A DNA stretch of 49,819 bases from Salinarimonadaceae bacterium (GTDB lineage Bacteria > Pseudomonadota > Alphaproteobacteria > Rhizobiales > Beijerinckiaceae). Of this stretch, positions 1-8,004 are shown in pieces (the stretch's first letter is position 1; each line of letters begins with the position of its first letter). The stretch is taken from contig REDO01000056.1 in the NCBI GenBank assembly GCA_007693435.1, positions 1 through 49,819 on the forward strand, given 5' to 3'. The notes under the pieces were generated by a model, which saw nothing but the letters and a program-made list of their open reading frames with translations, did no database searches and was not told the origin of the DNA. The position numbers and the translations under genes are program-made.

Positions 1-379
1 ACTTTGAGCGCTGCGGCTTGTCGCCATCTGTATCGGGCAGCCGGCTGATGCCATGACGCTGAAGGCAGCGATGCAGGCTCGAACGGGTGAGACGCGGGAC
101 GGTGGCCTGGAGTGCATAGAGGCAGTCGTCGAGTGGCAGAAGCGTGTGGCGCCGGAAGGCGACCACGACCGCCTCCTCCTCGAGCGAGAGGACCGTCGAC
201 CTGGGCTCCTTCGGGCCTGTGCGCGCGTCGGCCACTGATGCCCTGGCTCTCCATTTGGAAACCGTCTTCGGGTTGATCCCGTAGCGCCTAGCCAGCGCTC
301 TCAGGCTCTCTTGACTATGCTGTATCGCTCGACGGACCGCCGCTGTCGTTGTGGCGCTCCCATGGTGAACTTGGCCCAT
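1..379 (-). CDS. IS481-family transposase, N-terminal part (runs off the left edge)
   Basis: The minus strand is open from an ATG at 377-379 to the window edge, giving about 126 residues with no stop. Residues 14-45 form a helix-turn-helix (ALARRYGINPKTVSKWRARA), followed by the motif GPKEPRSTVLS and the stretch LPLDDCLYALQATVP. This is the usual N-terminus of IS481-family transposases, which bind the element ends before the DDE catalytic core cuts and joins. The catalytic core would lie left of position 1, so whether the gene is intact cannot be judged. Read-through of the helix-turn-helix region shows no frameshift or internal stop. The gene points away from bioM. Confidence 0.85.
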   Translation of the reverse strand, partial: MGQVHHGSATTTAAVRRAIQHSQESLRALARRYGINPKTVSKWRARASVADARTGPKEPRSTVLSLEEEAVVVAFRRHTLLPLDDCLYALQATVPRLTRSSLHRCLQRHGISRLPDTDGDKPQRSK

Positions 380-435
380 AGCGCGTCCCTCCACTCGCGG
401 GACAAGAATGCACCATCAAACCCCGGGATCAAACA
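1..435 (-). mobile_element. IS481-family insertion sequence, one terminus at 435
   Basis: The transposase starts 56 bases inside a likely terminus. Read on the minus strand, the element begins TGTTTGATCCCGGGG at 435, matching the TGT ends usual for IS481 elements. It directly abuts CCTAGG at 436-441. IS481 of Bordetella inserts at NCTAGN and duplicates those six bases, so CCTAGG fits a target duplication. The other end is outside the window, so neither the second inverted repeat nor the second copy of CCTAGG can be checked. Confidence 0.6.
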
Positions 436-654
436 CCTAGGCTCGGGAGGGGTCGCCTGCGTCAATCGGAAAACGACGAAATTTTATGTCGATTCGCGCC
501 ACGCTCCGGCAGTTTTCCGGCACGGCGGCCAAAACGCGCCGAAAAATCGGGAATTCCGCCTTCAACGCCGGTCGCCCGTCGCCGCAGCGCAGACTTGCAA
601 TCGGCGCCGCGGGCATGTTGAACAGCCGCGAGCAGCGGCGCGAGGCGGTAGCGG

Positions 655-1332
655 ATGATCGAAATCCAGAAGGCGAGTCACCGCTTCGGCGAAACGGAAG
701 TTCTCTCCGACATCGATCTGTCGCTCGCCGAGCGGCGCATCGGAATCGTCGGCGCGAACGGCTCCGGAAAGAGCACATTCGTGCGTCTCCTCAACGGCCT
801 CGTCATCCCCGCCTCCGGCAGCGTGCTCGTCGACGGCCTCGACACCCGTCGCGACGGCCGCGCCATCCGCCGGCGCGTCGGCTTCGTCTTCCAGAACCCG
901 GACCATCAGATCGTCTATCCGCTCGTGGAGGAGGACCTCGCGTTCGGCCTGCGCAATCTCGGGCTCCGCGGCGCCGCGCTCGAGGAGCGCGTGACGCAGG
1001 CGTTGGAGCGGTTTGGCCTGGCGCCTCTGCGCAAACGCTCCGCCCATCTTCTGAGCGGCGGCGAGAAGCAGTTGCTCGCGCTCGCCGGCGTTCTGGCCAT
1101 GGAGCCGTCGACGGTCGTGCTCGACGAGCCGACGACCCTCCTCGACCTGCGCAACAAGCGCCGCATCGCGAACGCCCTCGCCTCCCTCGACCAGCAGGTG
1201 ATCATGGTCACCCACGACCTCGATCTACTCGCAGGCTTCGACCGCGTGATTGTCTTCGAAGCCGGGCGTATCGTCGCCGACGGGGCGCCTGCGGACGGCG
1301 TGGCGCGCTACCTTGCGCTGATGGAGGCCTGA
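655..1332 (+). CDS. bioM: BioM, ATPase of the biotin ECF transporter
   Basis: This 225-residue ABC ATPase would drive biotin uptake with BioN and BioY at the inner membrane. Visible motifs are Walker A GANGSGKST (residues 33-41), a Q-loop in VGFVFQNPDHQI, the signature LLSGGEKQLLALAG, Walker B VVLDEPTTLLD and the switch histidine in VTHDLDLL. The length and the ECF-type Q-loop match CbiO/BioM ATPases. The ATG at 655 has a GAGG about 11 bases upstream. bioN follows after 2 bases and bioY is third, the standard bioMNY order of alphaproteobacteria. I saw no BioR-type TTATnnATAA box upstream. The IS481 end lies 220 bases before the start and may have altered expression. Confidence 0.9.
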   Translation: MIEIQKASHRFGETEVLSDIDLSLAERRIGIVGANGSGKSTFVRLLNGLVIPASGSVLVDGLDTRRDGRAIRRRVGFVFQNPDHQIVYPLVEEDLAFGLRNLGLRGAALEERVTQALERFGLAPLRKRSAHLLSGGEKQLLALAGVLAMEPSTVVLDEPTTLLDLRNKRRIANALASLDQQVIMVTHDLDLLAGFDRVIVFEAGRIVADGAPADGVARYLALMEA

Positions 1333-1334
1333 CC

Positions 1335-1994
1335 TTGCTCGGCATCTACCATGACGCGCGCAGCCCCGTGCATCGCCTGCCGGCGGGCGCGAAGATACTG
1401 GTTCTCATCGTCGGCGCGGCCTTGATCCTGAGCGAAAGCGACTGGAGCCGCCTGGCGATCGCCGGCGTTTCGGTTGCGAGCGCGTTTGCGCTCGCACGTA
1501 TTCCGGCCGGCGTCGCTGTCGCGCAAATCAGGCCCGCCTTGTGGATTCTCGGCGCGATCTTCCTCTTCCACGCGCTGATCGGCGAATGGCGGCTGGGGGC
1601 GCTGATCACCGTGCGCTTCGTCATCGTGCTGGCGCTGGCGAGCCTCGTGACGCTCACCACGCGCGTCTCCGACATGATGGCGGCGATAGAGCGGGCTCTC
1701 GGGCCGTTGCGGCCGCTCGGCGTGAAGCCGGCGACCGTGGCTTTGTGTCTCTCGATGGCGATCCGTTTCGTGCCCGTCCTCTCCAACGAGGCGGCGGCCG
1801 TGCGCGAAGCGCAGCGGGCTCGGGGGCTGGAGCGTTCGCTGACGGCGCTCGCCTCGCCGCTGATCCTGCGCGCCCTGCGCATGGCGGACAGCGTGGCGGA
1901 GGCGCTGCACGCGCGTGGCTACGATCCCGAAGGGCTCGAGCCATCCACAACTGACGAGCCTCCGAAGGGCGCGCAGCGACCCGCGAGCGATTGA
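1335..1994 (+). CDS. bioN: BioN, transmembrane coupling protein of the biotin ECF transporter
   Basis: A 219-residue hydrophobic protein with about five membrane segments, of the EcfT/CbiQ/BioN family. The C-terminal half carries the coupling-helix signatures expected for the ATPase contact: AAAVREAQRARGLE and ALHARGYDPEG, both with the A-R-G core typical of EcfT proteins. The reading frame is open far upstream, but TTG at 1335 is the sensible start: it begins 2 bases after the bioM stop, inside the operon, and gives the usual family length. BioN links ATP hydrolysis by BioM to the substrate-binding component BioY. Confidence 0.88.
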   Translation: MLGIYHDARSPVHRLPAGAKILVLIVGAALILSESDWSRLAIAGVSVASAFALARIPAGVAVAQIRPALWILGAIFLFHALIGEWRLGALITVRFVIVLALASLVTLTTRVSDMMAAIERALGPLRPLGVKPATVALCLSMAIRFVPVLSNEAAAVREAQRARGLERSLTALASPLILRALRMADSVAEALHARGYDPEGLEPSTTDEPPKGAQRPASD

Positions 1995-2073
1995 CGAAGC
2001 CACGCGTCGAGCCTACTCGCAGTTTGCGATCGCGCGCGCTCGCCGCATGATCGCGCAGCATTGGAGATCGTTC

Positions 2074-2640
2074 ATGAATACGTCCATTTCTCAAACCCGG
2101 GATCTCGCTTACGTCGCCCTCTTCGCCGCCCTGATCGCGGCTCTGGGCCTCATTCCGGCGATCCCCCTTCCCTTCATTCCCGCGCCCATTACGGCGCAGA
2201 CGCTCGGCGTGATGCTCGCCGGCGCGATTCTCGGCTCCCGGCGCGGCGCGCTCGCCGTCCTCGTCTTCCTCGCGCTCGTCGCGATCGGCCTGCCGCTCCT
2301 GCCTGGCGGACGCGGCGGGCTCGCCGTCTTCGCCGGACCGACCGCGGGCTTTCTGTTCGGATGGCCGGTCGGCGCCTTTGTCGTGGGCGCGCTTATGGAG
2401 CGGTTCTGGGATCGCGTGGACTTCATTCTCGCGACGTTCTTCAGCATCGTGGGCGGCGTTTTCGTCATCTATTTCTTCGGCATCGCCTGGCTGATCGCGG
2501 TCGTAGGCGTCGCGCCCCTCGCCGCGCTGACGGGGTCGCTCGCCTTCATCCCCGGCGATCTCATCAAGGCCGTCGTCTGCGCTTCGGTTGCGATGACGGT
2601 CAAACGCGCTTATCCGCTGATCGCGCAGAGCCGGGCGTGA
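2074..2640 (+). CDS. bioY: BioY, biotin-binding substrate component
   Basis: A 188-residue membrane protein of the BioY family (S-component). It has the family pattern: an early stretch of about 20 hydrophobic residues, [17 protein letters not shown], a loop with [20 protein letters not shown], and a C-terminal [13 protein letters not shown]. These glycine-rich and FIPGD segments are the most conserved parts of BioY. The ATG at 2074 is chosen for the GGAG seven bases upstream; an in-frame ATG at 2047 would add nine residues. It lies 79 bases after bioN on the same strand and completes the high-affinity biotin uptake system. Confidence 0.92.
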   Translation: MNTSISQTRDLAYVALFAALIAALGLIPAIPLPFIPAPITAQTLGVMLAGAILGSRRGALAVLVFLALVAIGLPLLPGGRGGLAVFAGPTAGFLFGWPVGAFVVGALMERFWDRVDFILATFFSIVGGVFVIYFFGIAWLIAVVGVAPLAALTGSLAFIPGDLIKAVVCASVAMTVKRAYPLIAQSRA

Positions 2641-2674
2641 TGCGACGGCGCGCGGACGGAGTTCGGAGAGCGGC

Positions 2675-3952
2675 ATGGACATCCTTCTGATCGGATCGGG
2701 CGGGCGCGAGCATGCGCTCGCGTGGGGCCTTGCGGCGAGCCCGCTTTGCGAGACGCTCCATTGCGCGCCCGGCAATCCGGGAACGGGAAGCGTCGGCCGC
2801 AATGTCGATCTCGACATCTCCGATCACGCGGCCGTCCGCGCGTTTTGCAAGGAAAAGAACATCGGACTGGTCGTCGTCGGACCGGAGGCCCCGCTCGTCG
2901 CCGGGCTCGTCGACGACCTGCGGGCCGGTGGGTTCGCCTGTTTCGGCCCGACGAAAAGGGCCGCGCGGCTGGAGGGTTCGAAGGGCTTCACCAAGGATAT
3001 CTGCGCGCGATACGGCATTCCCACCGCAGCCTATGCGGTCTTCAAGACCGTCGAGCCGGCGCTAGCCTATGTTCGCGAGAAGGGCGCCCCGATCGTGATC
3101 AAGGCGGACGGGCTCGCGGCCGGCAAGGGCGTGATCGTCGCGATGACGATGAAGGAGGCCGAGGACGCGGTGGCCTTCATGTTCGAGGGCGGGCTCGGAC
3201 CGGCCGGCTCGCAGGTCGTGATCGAGGAGTTCCTTGATGGCGAGGAAGCGAGCTTCTTCGCGATCTGCGACGGAGAGAACGCCCTCCCCCTCGCCTCGGC
3301 GCAGGACCACAAGCGCGCCTTCGACGGCGATACGGGCCCCAATACCGGCGGCATGGGGGCCTATTCCCCCGCCCCCGTGATGACCCCGGCGATCGAGGCG
3401 CGCGTCATGCGCGAGATCATCGAGCCCACGATGCGGGCCATGCGCGAGGCGGGCGCGCCCTATACGGGGGTGCTCTACGCCGGCCTGATGATCACCGCGC
3501 AGGGGCCGAAGCTCATCGAATACAACGCCCGCTTCGGCGACCCCGAGGCGCAGGTGCTCGTTCCTCGTCTGAAGAGCGACCTTGCAAAGCTTCTGCTCGC
3601 CGCCGCGCGCCGCCAACTCGCCGGCGCGACGGTCGAGTGGCGCGCGGAGACTGCGCTCACCATCGTCATGGCGGCCAGGGGCTATCCGGGCCAATTCGCC
3701 AAAGGCGAGGAGATCGGCGGCGTCGATGAGGCCGGCGCGCGCGAGGACGTCTTCGTCTTCCACGCGGGCACGAAGCGTCTGGGGAGGCGGCTCCTCTCCA
3801 ACGGCGGACGCGTGCTCGCCGTAACGGCGCTGGGGCGCGACATCGCGCAGGCGCAGTCGCGCGCTTACGAGGCGATCCTGGCGATCGACTGGCCGGGCGG
3901 CTTCTGCCGCAGCGACATAGGCTGGCGGGCGCTCGAACGCAATGACGGCTGA
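2675..3952 (+). CDS. purD: PurD, phosphoribosylamine-glycine ligase
   Basis: At 425 residues this is full length. It joins phosphoribosylamine and glycine with ATP in the second step of purine synthesis, in the cytoplasm. The N-terminus ([19 protein letters not shown]) and the [13 protein letters not shown] motif in the ATP-grasp centre are diagnostic, as are [11 protein letters not shown] and the C-terminal domain with [19 protein letters not shown] lies 6 bases before the ATG. It starts 34 bases after bioY with no visible terminator, so read-through from the biotin operon is possible, though purD is a housekeeping gene that probably has its own promoter. Confidence 0.97.
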   Translation: MDILLIGSGGREHALAWGLAASPLCETLHCAPGNPGTGSVGRNVDLDISDHAAVRAFCKEKNIGLVVVGPEAPLVAGLVDDLRAGGFACFGPTKRAARLEGSKGFTKDICARYGIPTAAYAVFKTVEPALAYVREKGAPIVIKADGLAAGKGVIVAMTMKEAEDAVAFMFEGGLGPAGSQVVIEEFLDGEEASFFAICDGENALPLASAQDHKRAFDGDTGPNTGGMGAYSPAPVMTPAIEARVMREIIEPTMRAMREAGAPYTGVLYAGLMITAQGPKLIEYNARFGDPEAQVLVPRLKSDLAKLLLAAARRQLAGATVEWRAETALTIVMAARGYPGQFAKGEEIGGVDEAGAREDVFVFHAGTKRLGRRLLSNGGRVLAVTALGRDIAQAQSRAYEAILAIDWPGGFCRSDIGWRALERNDG

Positions 3953-4319
3953 ACCCGAGTCGCGGCGGCGCAACCCCGCGCGGCCCGTTTTCCACGAAGA
4001 TCGCTTTGAAGTTGACGCCTGCAGACCTGGCGGAGCGCTTGCGCGCCTTCCCCGACCCATGCCGGCTTTCGATTGTGGAAAGACGATAGCGGCGATTGTA
4101 ACCCGCCAGCGAATCTTCGACGTTCAGTCAACCTCGAAAGACGGGGGGCGAATGAGATCAGGTGAATCGGCGGCGGGTCGTTGCGGAAGGAAATCGTTCC
4201 TCCCCGCATGACACGCTCCAAGGCTGCGGAACCGGCCGTTTCGGGGATGCGGCTTCGTCGATACGCCAGAGCGTTCGCGTATCCGCAAGCAGCGCCGCTC
4301 CGGGCGCGAACGGAAGACC
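3953..4319 (+). other. Intergenic stretch between purD and the YbjN-like gene
   Basis: This 367-base gap holds no gene I can support. An 89-codon frame overlaps the purD end (3942-4211), but it has no recognisable domain and an arginine-rich composition typical of chance frames in GC-rich DNA. A 27-codon TTG frame at 4006-4089 reads plausibly at its start (MKLTPADLAERLRAFPDP) but has no ribosome binding site; it could be a relic or chance. No clear terminator hairpin with a T-run follows purD. Confidence 0.4.
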
Positions 4320-4820
4320 ATGAACCTGCTATCGCTCAAGGAAGGCCGCGCCGAACACCCCCTCGACGAAGTCGAGCGCGTGGCTTCGGCCAGGGCCTGG
4401 GTCTTCGAGCGCTTCGACGACGACGAGATGTCGGTCTCCGTCACCGGGCGCTGGGCGGATTATCAGGTGGCCTTCACCTGGATCGCCGAAGTCGAGGCGT
4501 TGCACATCGCCTGCGCCTTCGATCTGAAAGTCACCGAGCCCCGGCGCACCGAATTGCTGCGCCTCGTCTCGATGATCAACGAACAGCTCTGGCTCGGCCA
4601 TTTCGATCTCTGGAGTTCCGAGCACGTGGTCATGTACCGCCACGCGCTGCTCCTTACGGGCGGCGCGCTGCCGCGCACGGAGCAATGCGAAATGCTGATG
4701 AAGGCGGCGCTCGACGCCTGCGAGAGGCATTTTCAGGCGTTTCAATTCGTGCTCTGGGCCGGCAAATCGGCGCGCGACGCGCTGGACAGCGCGCTCTTCG
4801 AGACCGAAGGTGAAGCCTGA
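4320..4820 (+). CDS. YbjN-domain protein
   Basis: A 166-residue soluble protein of the YbjN family (type III secretion chaperone-like fold). Family landmarks are an N-terminal strand region with VSVTGRWADYQVAFTWIAEVEALHIACAF, then VSMINEQLWLGHFDLWSSE and YRHALLL, and a long C-terminal helix. YbjN proteins act as stress or motility-related chaperone-like proteins in enterobacteria; the role in alphaproteobacteria is not established. GGAAG lies 4 bases before the ATG. The gene is 54 bases upstream of proC on the same strand, and this YbjN-proC pairing is frequent in Hyphomicrobiales. Confidence 0.85.
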   Translation: MNLLSLKEGRAEHPLDEVERVASARAWVFERFDDDEMSVSVTGRWADYQVAFTWIAEVEALHIACAFDLKVTEPRRTELLRLVSMINEQLWLGHFDLWSSEHVVMYRHALLLTGGALPRTEQCEMLMKAALDACERHFQAFQFVLWAGKSARDALDSALFETEGEA

Positions 4821-4874
4821 CGAAGCTGCGCGATCATGGGCGCGACGCTTTGTGGACGCCACGAGGAGCCCGGC

Positions 4875-5711
4875 ATGAGCATCAGCCCGATGATCGAGAA
4901 CCTCCCCTCCTCGCTCATTCTCGTCGGCGGCGGCAAGATGGGCGGCGCGATGCTGGAAGGCTGGCTGCGCGTCGGCCTCCCGGGAGAGGCCGCCACCGTC
5001 ATCGAGCCGTATCCGGGCGCCGAACTGGTGCATCTGTGCGCGCTGAAGGGCGTCGCGCTGAACCCGTCCGCCGACACTCTCACGCCGCCCGACGCGCTCG
5101 TCCTCGCGATCAAGCCGCAGGTTCTGGGCGAAGCCGCCCCGGGCATTCGCCCTCTCGTCGATAGACGCACGACTCTGATCTCGGTGCTCGCGGGCAAGAC
5201 CGTCGCCGATCTCGACGCGGCGATTCCCGGCTGCGGCGGCATCGTGCGCTCGATCCCCAACCTTCCCGCGGCGATCGCCAGGGGCGCGACCGGAGCGTTC
5301 GCGTCGGCAGGTCTCCCGGCCGAAAAAAGGGCGATGGCGCATGCGCTGCTGTCGGCGGTCGGGATCGTCGCATGGGTCGAGGACGAGGGGCTCATCGACG
5401 CCTGCACCGCCGTATCCGGCTCCGGCCCGGCCTATGTTTTTCTGCTGGCGGAGACGCTGGCGGAGGCCGGCGTCGCGGCCGGACTTCCGGCGGATCTCGC
5501 CAGAAGCCTCGCGCGGGCGACCGTCGCAGGCGCAGGCGCGATGCTCGGGCAGAGCGAGCTCGACGCATCGACCCTGCGCGAGAACGTCACATCGAAGGGC
5601 GGCACCACCGCCGCCGCGCTCGAGGTGCTGATGGCCGACAAGGGCATGGCGCCGCTGATGCGTGAGGCTGTCGCCGCCGCCAAACGTCGCGCCCGCGAAC
5701 TTTCGGGCTGA
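4875..5711 (+). CDS. proC: ProC, pyrroline-5-carboxylate reductase
   Basis: A 278-residue enzyme that reduces 1-pyrroline-5-carboxylate to proline with NAD(P)H, the last step of proline synthesis. The Rossmann start LILVGGGKMGGAMLEGWL and the C-terminal signature SGSGPAYVFLLAETLAEAG with ENVTSKGGTTAAALE identify the family. The frame is open further upstream, but ATG at 4875 is preceded by GAGGAG six bases away and gives the normal length. It shares a direction with the YbjN gene and is followed after 64 bases by the TetR-type gene. Confidence 0.95.
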   Translation: MSISPMIENLPSSLILVGGGKMGGAMLEGWLRVGLPGEAATVIEPYPGAELVHLCALKGVALNPSADTLTPPDALVLAIKPQVLGEAAPGIRPLVDRRTTLISVLAGKTVADLDAAIPGCGGIVRSIPNLPAAIARGATGAFASAGLPAEKRAMAHALLSAVGIVAWVEDEGLIDACTAVSGSGPAYVFLLAETLAEAGVAAGLPADLARSLARATVAGAGAMLGQSELDASTLRENVTSKGGTTAAALEVLMADKGMAPLMREAVAAAKRRARELSG

Positions 5712-5775
5712 TCTTCTGTCAATCGGCGCGCGGCGCGTTATCATTGCGCCCGACGAAGTTGACCCGGAGACGATC

Positions 5776-6492
5776 ATGGCCAAGCCGAAGGGAAAGCCGG
5801 ACAAGGACGCCGTCGTCGAGGCGACGATGGCGCTCGCCGCTGAACGCCCGTGGGACGATATCGAGATCGGCGACATCGCCGAGGCGGCGGGCGTGACGCT
5901 CGCGGAGTTCCGCGAAATGTTTCCATCGAAGGGCGCCGTGCTCGGCGCCTTTGCGCGCAAGATGGATCTCGCGGTCCTCGCCGACCAGAACGACGAGCTC
6001 GCCGGCGAGCCGGCCCGCGAGCGTCTGTTCGACGTCTACATGCGCTATCTCGATGCGATGGCGCCCTACAAGACGGCCCTGCGGCGGATCGCCTTCGCCG
6101 TGCGCAGCGATCCCCTGGCGCTCGCAGCGCTGAACCAGGTGGCGCTCAATTCCCACCGCTTCATCCTCGCGGCGGCGCGCATTCCGACGGAAGACGCGCT
6201 CGGAACCATCAAGCTGCAAGGATCGGTGATCACGCTCGCCCGCGTTCTCGAAACCTGGTTCGACGACGACGAGCCCGATCACGCCCGCACGATGGCGAAG
6301 CTCGATAGCGAGTTGGGCCGGGCGGAGCGGTTCATGGAGCGCGCCGAGGATTTTCGCCGCTTCACCACGCCTTTCCGCGCCATCGGTCAGGCGATTCTGG
6401 ACAGCCGCAAGCGCTTTCGCCGACGTGACCATCGTCCGGGCGACGACATCCACGACGAGGGCGAGACGCGCAATCCCGCGGCGGCGATCTGA
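5776..6492 (+). CDS. TetR-family-like transcriptional regulator
   Basis: A 238-residue protein with a TetR-type N-terminal helix-turn-helix at about residues 10-55 (IEIGDIAEAAGVTLAEFREMFPSKGAVLGAFARKM). The rest is helical, as in TetR ligand domains; the tail is basic (DSRKRFRRRDHR). A relation to COQ9-type TetR-fold proteins is possible because of the middle region (YMRYLDAMAPYKTALRRIA). The ATG at 5776 has GGAGA six bases upstream; the frame is open earlier but without a better start. It sits between proC and the CsaA-like gene. I see no palindromic operator in the short gap before it. Confidence 0.75.
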   Translation: MAKPKGKPDKDAVVEATMALAAERPWDDIEIGDIAEAAGVTLAEFREMFPSKGAVLGAFARKMDLAVLADQNDELAGEPARERLFDVYMRYLDAMAPYKTALRRIAFAVRSDPLALAALNQVALNSHRFILAAARIPTEDALGTIKLQGSVITLARVLETWFDDDEPDHARTMAKLDSELGRAERFMERAEDFRRFTTPFRAIGQAILDSRKRFRRRDHRPGDDIHDEGETRNPAAAI

Positions 6493-6507
6493 ACGAGCGA
6501 GGTGGAG

Positions 6508-6867
6508 ATGGGGCTGGACGGGGCGCAAGCCGCGACGATCGAATTCGCGGATTTTCTGAAAGTGGACGTCCGCGTGGGGCGGATCGTGAAGGCCGAACCG
6601 TTTCCGGAGGCGCGCAAGCCCGCGTTCCGGCTCACCATCGATTTCGGCCTCGAGATCGGCGAGAAGCGCTCTTCGGCGCAGATCACCAAGAACCATGCGC
6701 TCGAGGAGCTGCCGGGAATGCTGGTGCTCGCCGTCGTCAATTTTCCGCCGCGCCAGATCGGCCCGATGATGTCGGAAGTGCTGACGCTCGGCGTTCCCGA
6801 CGAGGACGGCGAAGTCGTGCTGATCACGCCCAGCAAAGACGCGGTTGTGGGTGGGCGGCTATACTGA
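6508..6867 (+). CDS. CsaA-like tRNA-binding domain protein
   Basis: A 119-residue stand-alone OB-fold protein of the tRNA-binding (EMAP/CsaA) family. The conserved core is visible: FLKVDVRVGRIVKAEPFPEARKPA, then LTIDFG, SAQITKNH and NFPPRQIGPMMSEVL. In Bacillus CsaA has chaperone-like and export-related activity and binds tRNA; in alphaproteobacteria the role is mainly annotation by homology. The ATG at 6508 follows GAGGTGGAG closely; a GTG two codons upstream is an alternative start. It converges with ilvE, and the shared gap holds the ilvE terminator. Confidence 0.88.
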   Translation: MGLDGAQAATIEFADFLKVDVRVGRIVKAEPFPEARKPAFRLTIDFGLEIGEKRSSAQITKNHALEELPGMLVLAVVNFPPRQIGPMMSEVLTLGVPDEDGEVVLITPSKDAVVGGRLY

Positions 6868-6883
6868 GCGACAAGCGACGTGG

Positions 6884-6919
6884 AAAAAACCGAAGGCCGG
6901 AGCGCGAGGCGCCCCGGCC
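6884..6919 (-). terminator. Intrinsic terminator of ilvE
   Basis: On the minus strand an 11-bp stem (GGCCGGGGCGC / GCGCTCCGGCC, one G-T pair) with a CTC loop lies at 6895-6919. It is followed after five bases by six T residues (the A-run at 6884-6889 on the plus strand). It lies just past the ilvE stop and could also block read-through from csaA, though the plus strand lacks a T-run. Confidence 0.85.
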
Positions 6920-6945
6920 ATTCTTATGATTCAACCTGCGGAACG

Positions 6946-7833
6946 TCAGGCGGCCCGCGCCTTCGGCTGCACCTCGGCCATGTAGTCCTCCATCAGCTTG
7001 CGCGTGATTTCGGCAGGCTTGAACGCCTGGGACGCGATCTCCCCGACGGGCGTCACCTCTGCGGCTGTGCCGGTGATGAAGCATTCCGAAAAGGTCGAAA
7101 GCTCGTCCGGCATGATCCGGCGTTCGATGACCTCGTAGCCGCGGCGCTTCGCGAGCTCGATCACCGTGCGGCGCGTGATGCCGTCGAGGAAGCAGTCGGC
7201 GATCGGCGTGTGGATCACGCCGTCGCGCACGAAGAACACGTTCGCGCCGGTGCATTCGGCGACGCGGCCCTGCCAGTCCAGCATGAGCGCGTCGGCGTAG
7301 CCCTTGCGCTCCGCCTTGTGCTTCGAGATCGTGCAGATCATGTAAAGGCCCGCCGCTTTCGAATGGCACGGCGCGGTCGCCGGATCGGGACGGCGATAAT
7401 CCGCCATGTCGAGGCGGATGCCTTTGAGGCGCTGCTCGGGATCGAAGTAGCTCGGCCATTCCCACGCCGCGATGGCGAGGTGAATCATGTTGAGCTGCGC
7501 CGAGACGCCCATCATTTCCGAGCCGCGCCAGGCGACCGGTCGAACATAGGCGTCAACGAGGCTGTTCTTGGCGAGGACCTGCCGCTTCGCCTCGTCGATT
7601 TCCGCTGCGGAATAGGGGACCTCGAAGTCGAGAACCTCGGCTGAGCGGCGCAGGCGCTCGGAATGCTCGGTCGACTTGAAAATACGCCCGCCATAGGCGC
7701 GCTCGCCTTCGAATACCGAGGAGCCGTAATGCAGTCCGTGAGAGAGCACGTGCAGCCGGGCCTCCGCCCACGGCACGAACTCCCCGTCCAGCCAGATCCA
7801 GCCGTCTCGCTGATCGAAGGGGATAGCCGACAT
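6946..7833 (-). CDS. ilvE: IlvE, branched-chain amino acid aminotransferase
   Basis: A 295-residue fold-type IV PLP enzyme that transfers the amino group between glutamate and the keto acids of leucine, isoleucine and valine. The PLP lysine is probably K159 in CHSKAAGLYM, the place of the catalytic lysine of the E. coli enzyme. Other landmarks are HVLSHGLHYGSSVFEGERAYGG, RPVAWRG, and ALMLDWQGRVAECTGANVFFV near the cofactor, with TRRTVIELA and CFITGTAAEVTPV at the C-terminus. It is divergent from the marR operon across 171 bases and ends in a strong terminator. Confidence 0.93.
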   Translation of the reverse strand: MSAIPFDQRDGWIWLDGEFVPWAEARLHVLSHGLHYGSSVFEGERAYGGRIFKSTEHSERLRRSAEVLDFEVPYSAAEIDEAKRQVLAKNSLVDAYVRPVAWRGSEMMGVSAQLNMIHLAIAAWEWPSYFDPEQRLKGIRLDMADYRRPDPATAPCHSKAAGLYMICTISKHKAERKGYADALMLDWQGRVAECTGANVFFVRDGVIHTPIADCFLDGITRRTVIELAKRRGYEVIERRIMPDELSTFSECFITGTAAEVTPVGEIASQAFKPAEITRKLMEDYMAEVQPKARAA

Positions 7834-7941
7834 CGAACCGATCCTCCCATATAGCCCGCAGCGTGCTTTGCGCCTTGCGGGTTTTCGTTACGTGATTGCT
7901 GCAAACGGCCCGTCTACGATCGTTCGTGTCGTTGTTTGCAC

Positions 7942-7972
7942 TTGACGAGTAACAATGCGCCTGAGATATGTC
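7942..7972 (+). promoter_or_regulatory. Candidate promoter of the marR operon
   Basis: TTGACG at 7942-7947 is a good -35 match, and ATATGT (7966-7971) or TATGTC lies 18-19 bases downstream as a weak -10. The -10 overlaps the left arm of the inverted repeat at 7967-7987, so a repressor bound there would block the promoter. The assignment rests on hexamer match and position only. Confidence 0.45.
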
Positions 7973-7987
7973 AATAAGGCTGACATA
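7967..7987 (+). promoter_or_regulatory. Inverted repeat, likely MarR operator
   Basis: A perfect inverted repeat TATGTCA - 7 bases - TGACATA lies 17 bases before the marR TTG start and overlaps the candidate -10. MarR-family dimers usually bind palindromes of 16-20 bases in the promoter they control, often their own. Auto-repression of marR and possibly co-control of the divergent ilvE is therefore the natural reading. No binding data exist here. Confidence 0.6.
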
Positions 7988-8004
7988 AACAATCGGATGG
8001 TTTT

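Noticed and set aside
442-654. BioR operator or riboswitch before bioM
   Set aside because: The only near match, TTATGTCGAT at 484-493, does not fit the BioR palindrome, and no riboswitch-like fold was evident.
486-1334. A long open frame leading into bioN
   Set aside because: It is the shadow of bioM in another frame; the bioN similarity begins only at the TTG at 1335.
4006-4089. A 27-codon TTG frame that reads like a protein N-terminus
   Set aside because: No ribosome binding site, no recognisable family, and it stops after 27 codons; it could be a relic but is unsupported.
3942-4211. An 89-codon frame overlapping the purD end
   Set aside because: No domain, no ribosome binding site and an arginine-rich makeup as in other chance frames of this GC-rich DNA.
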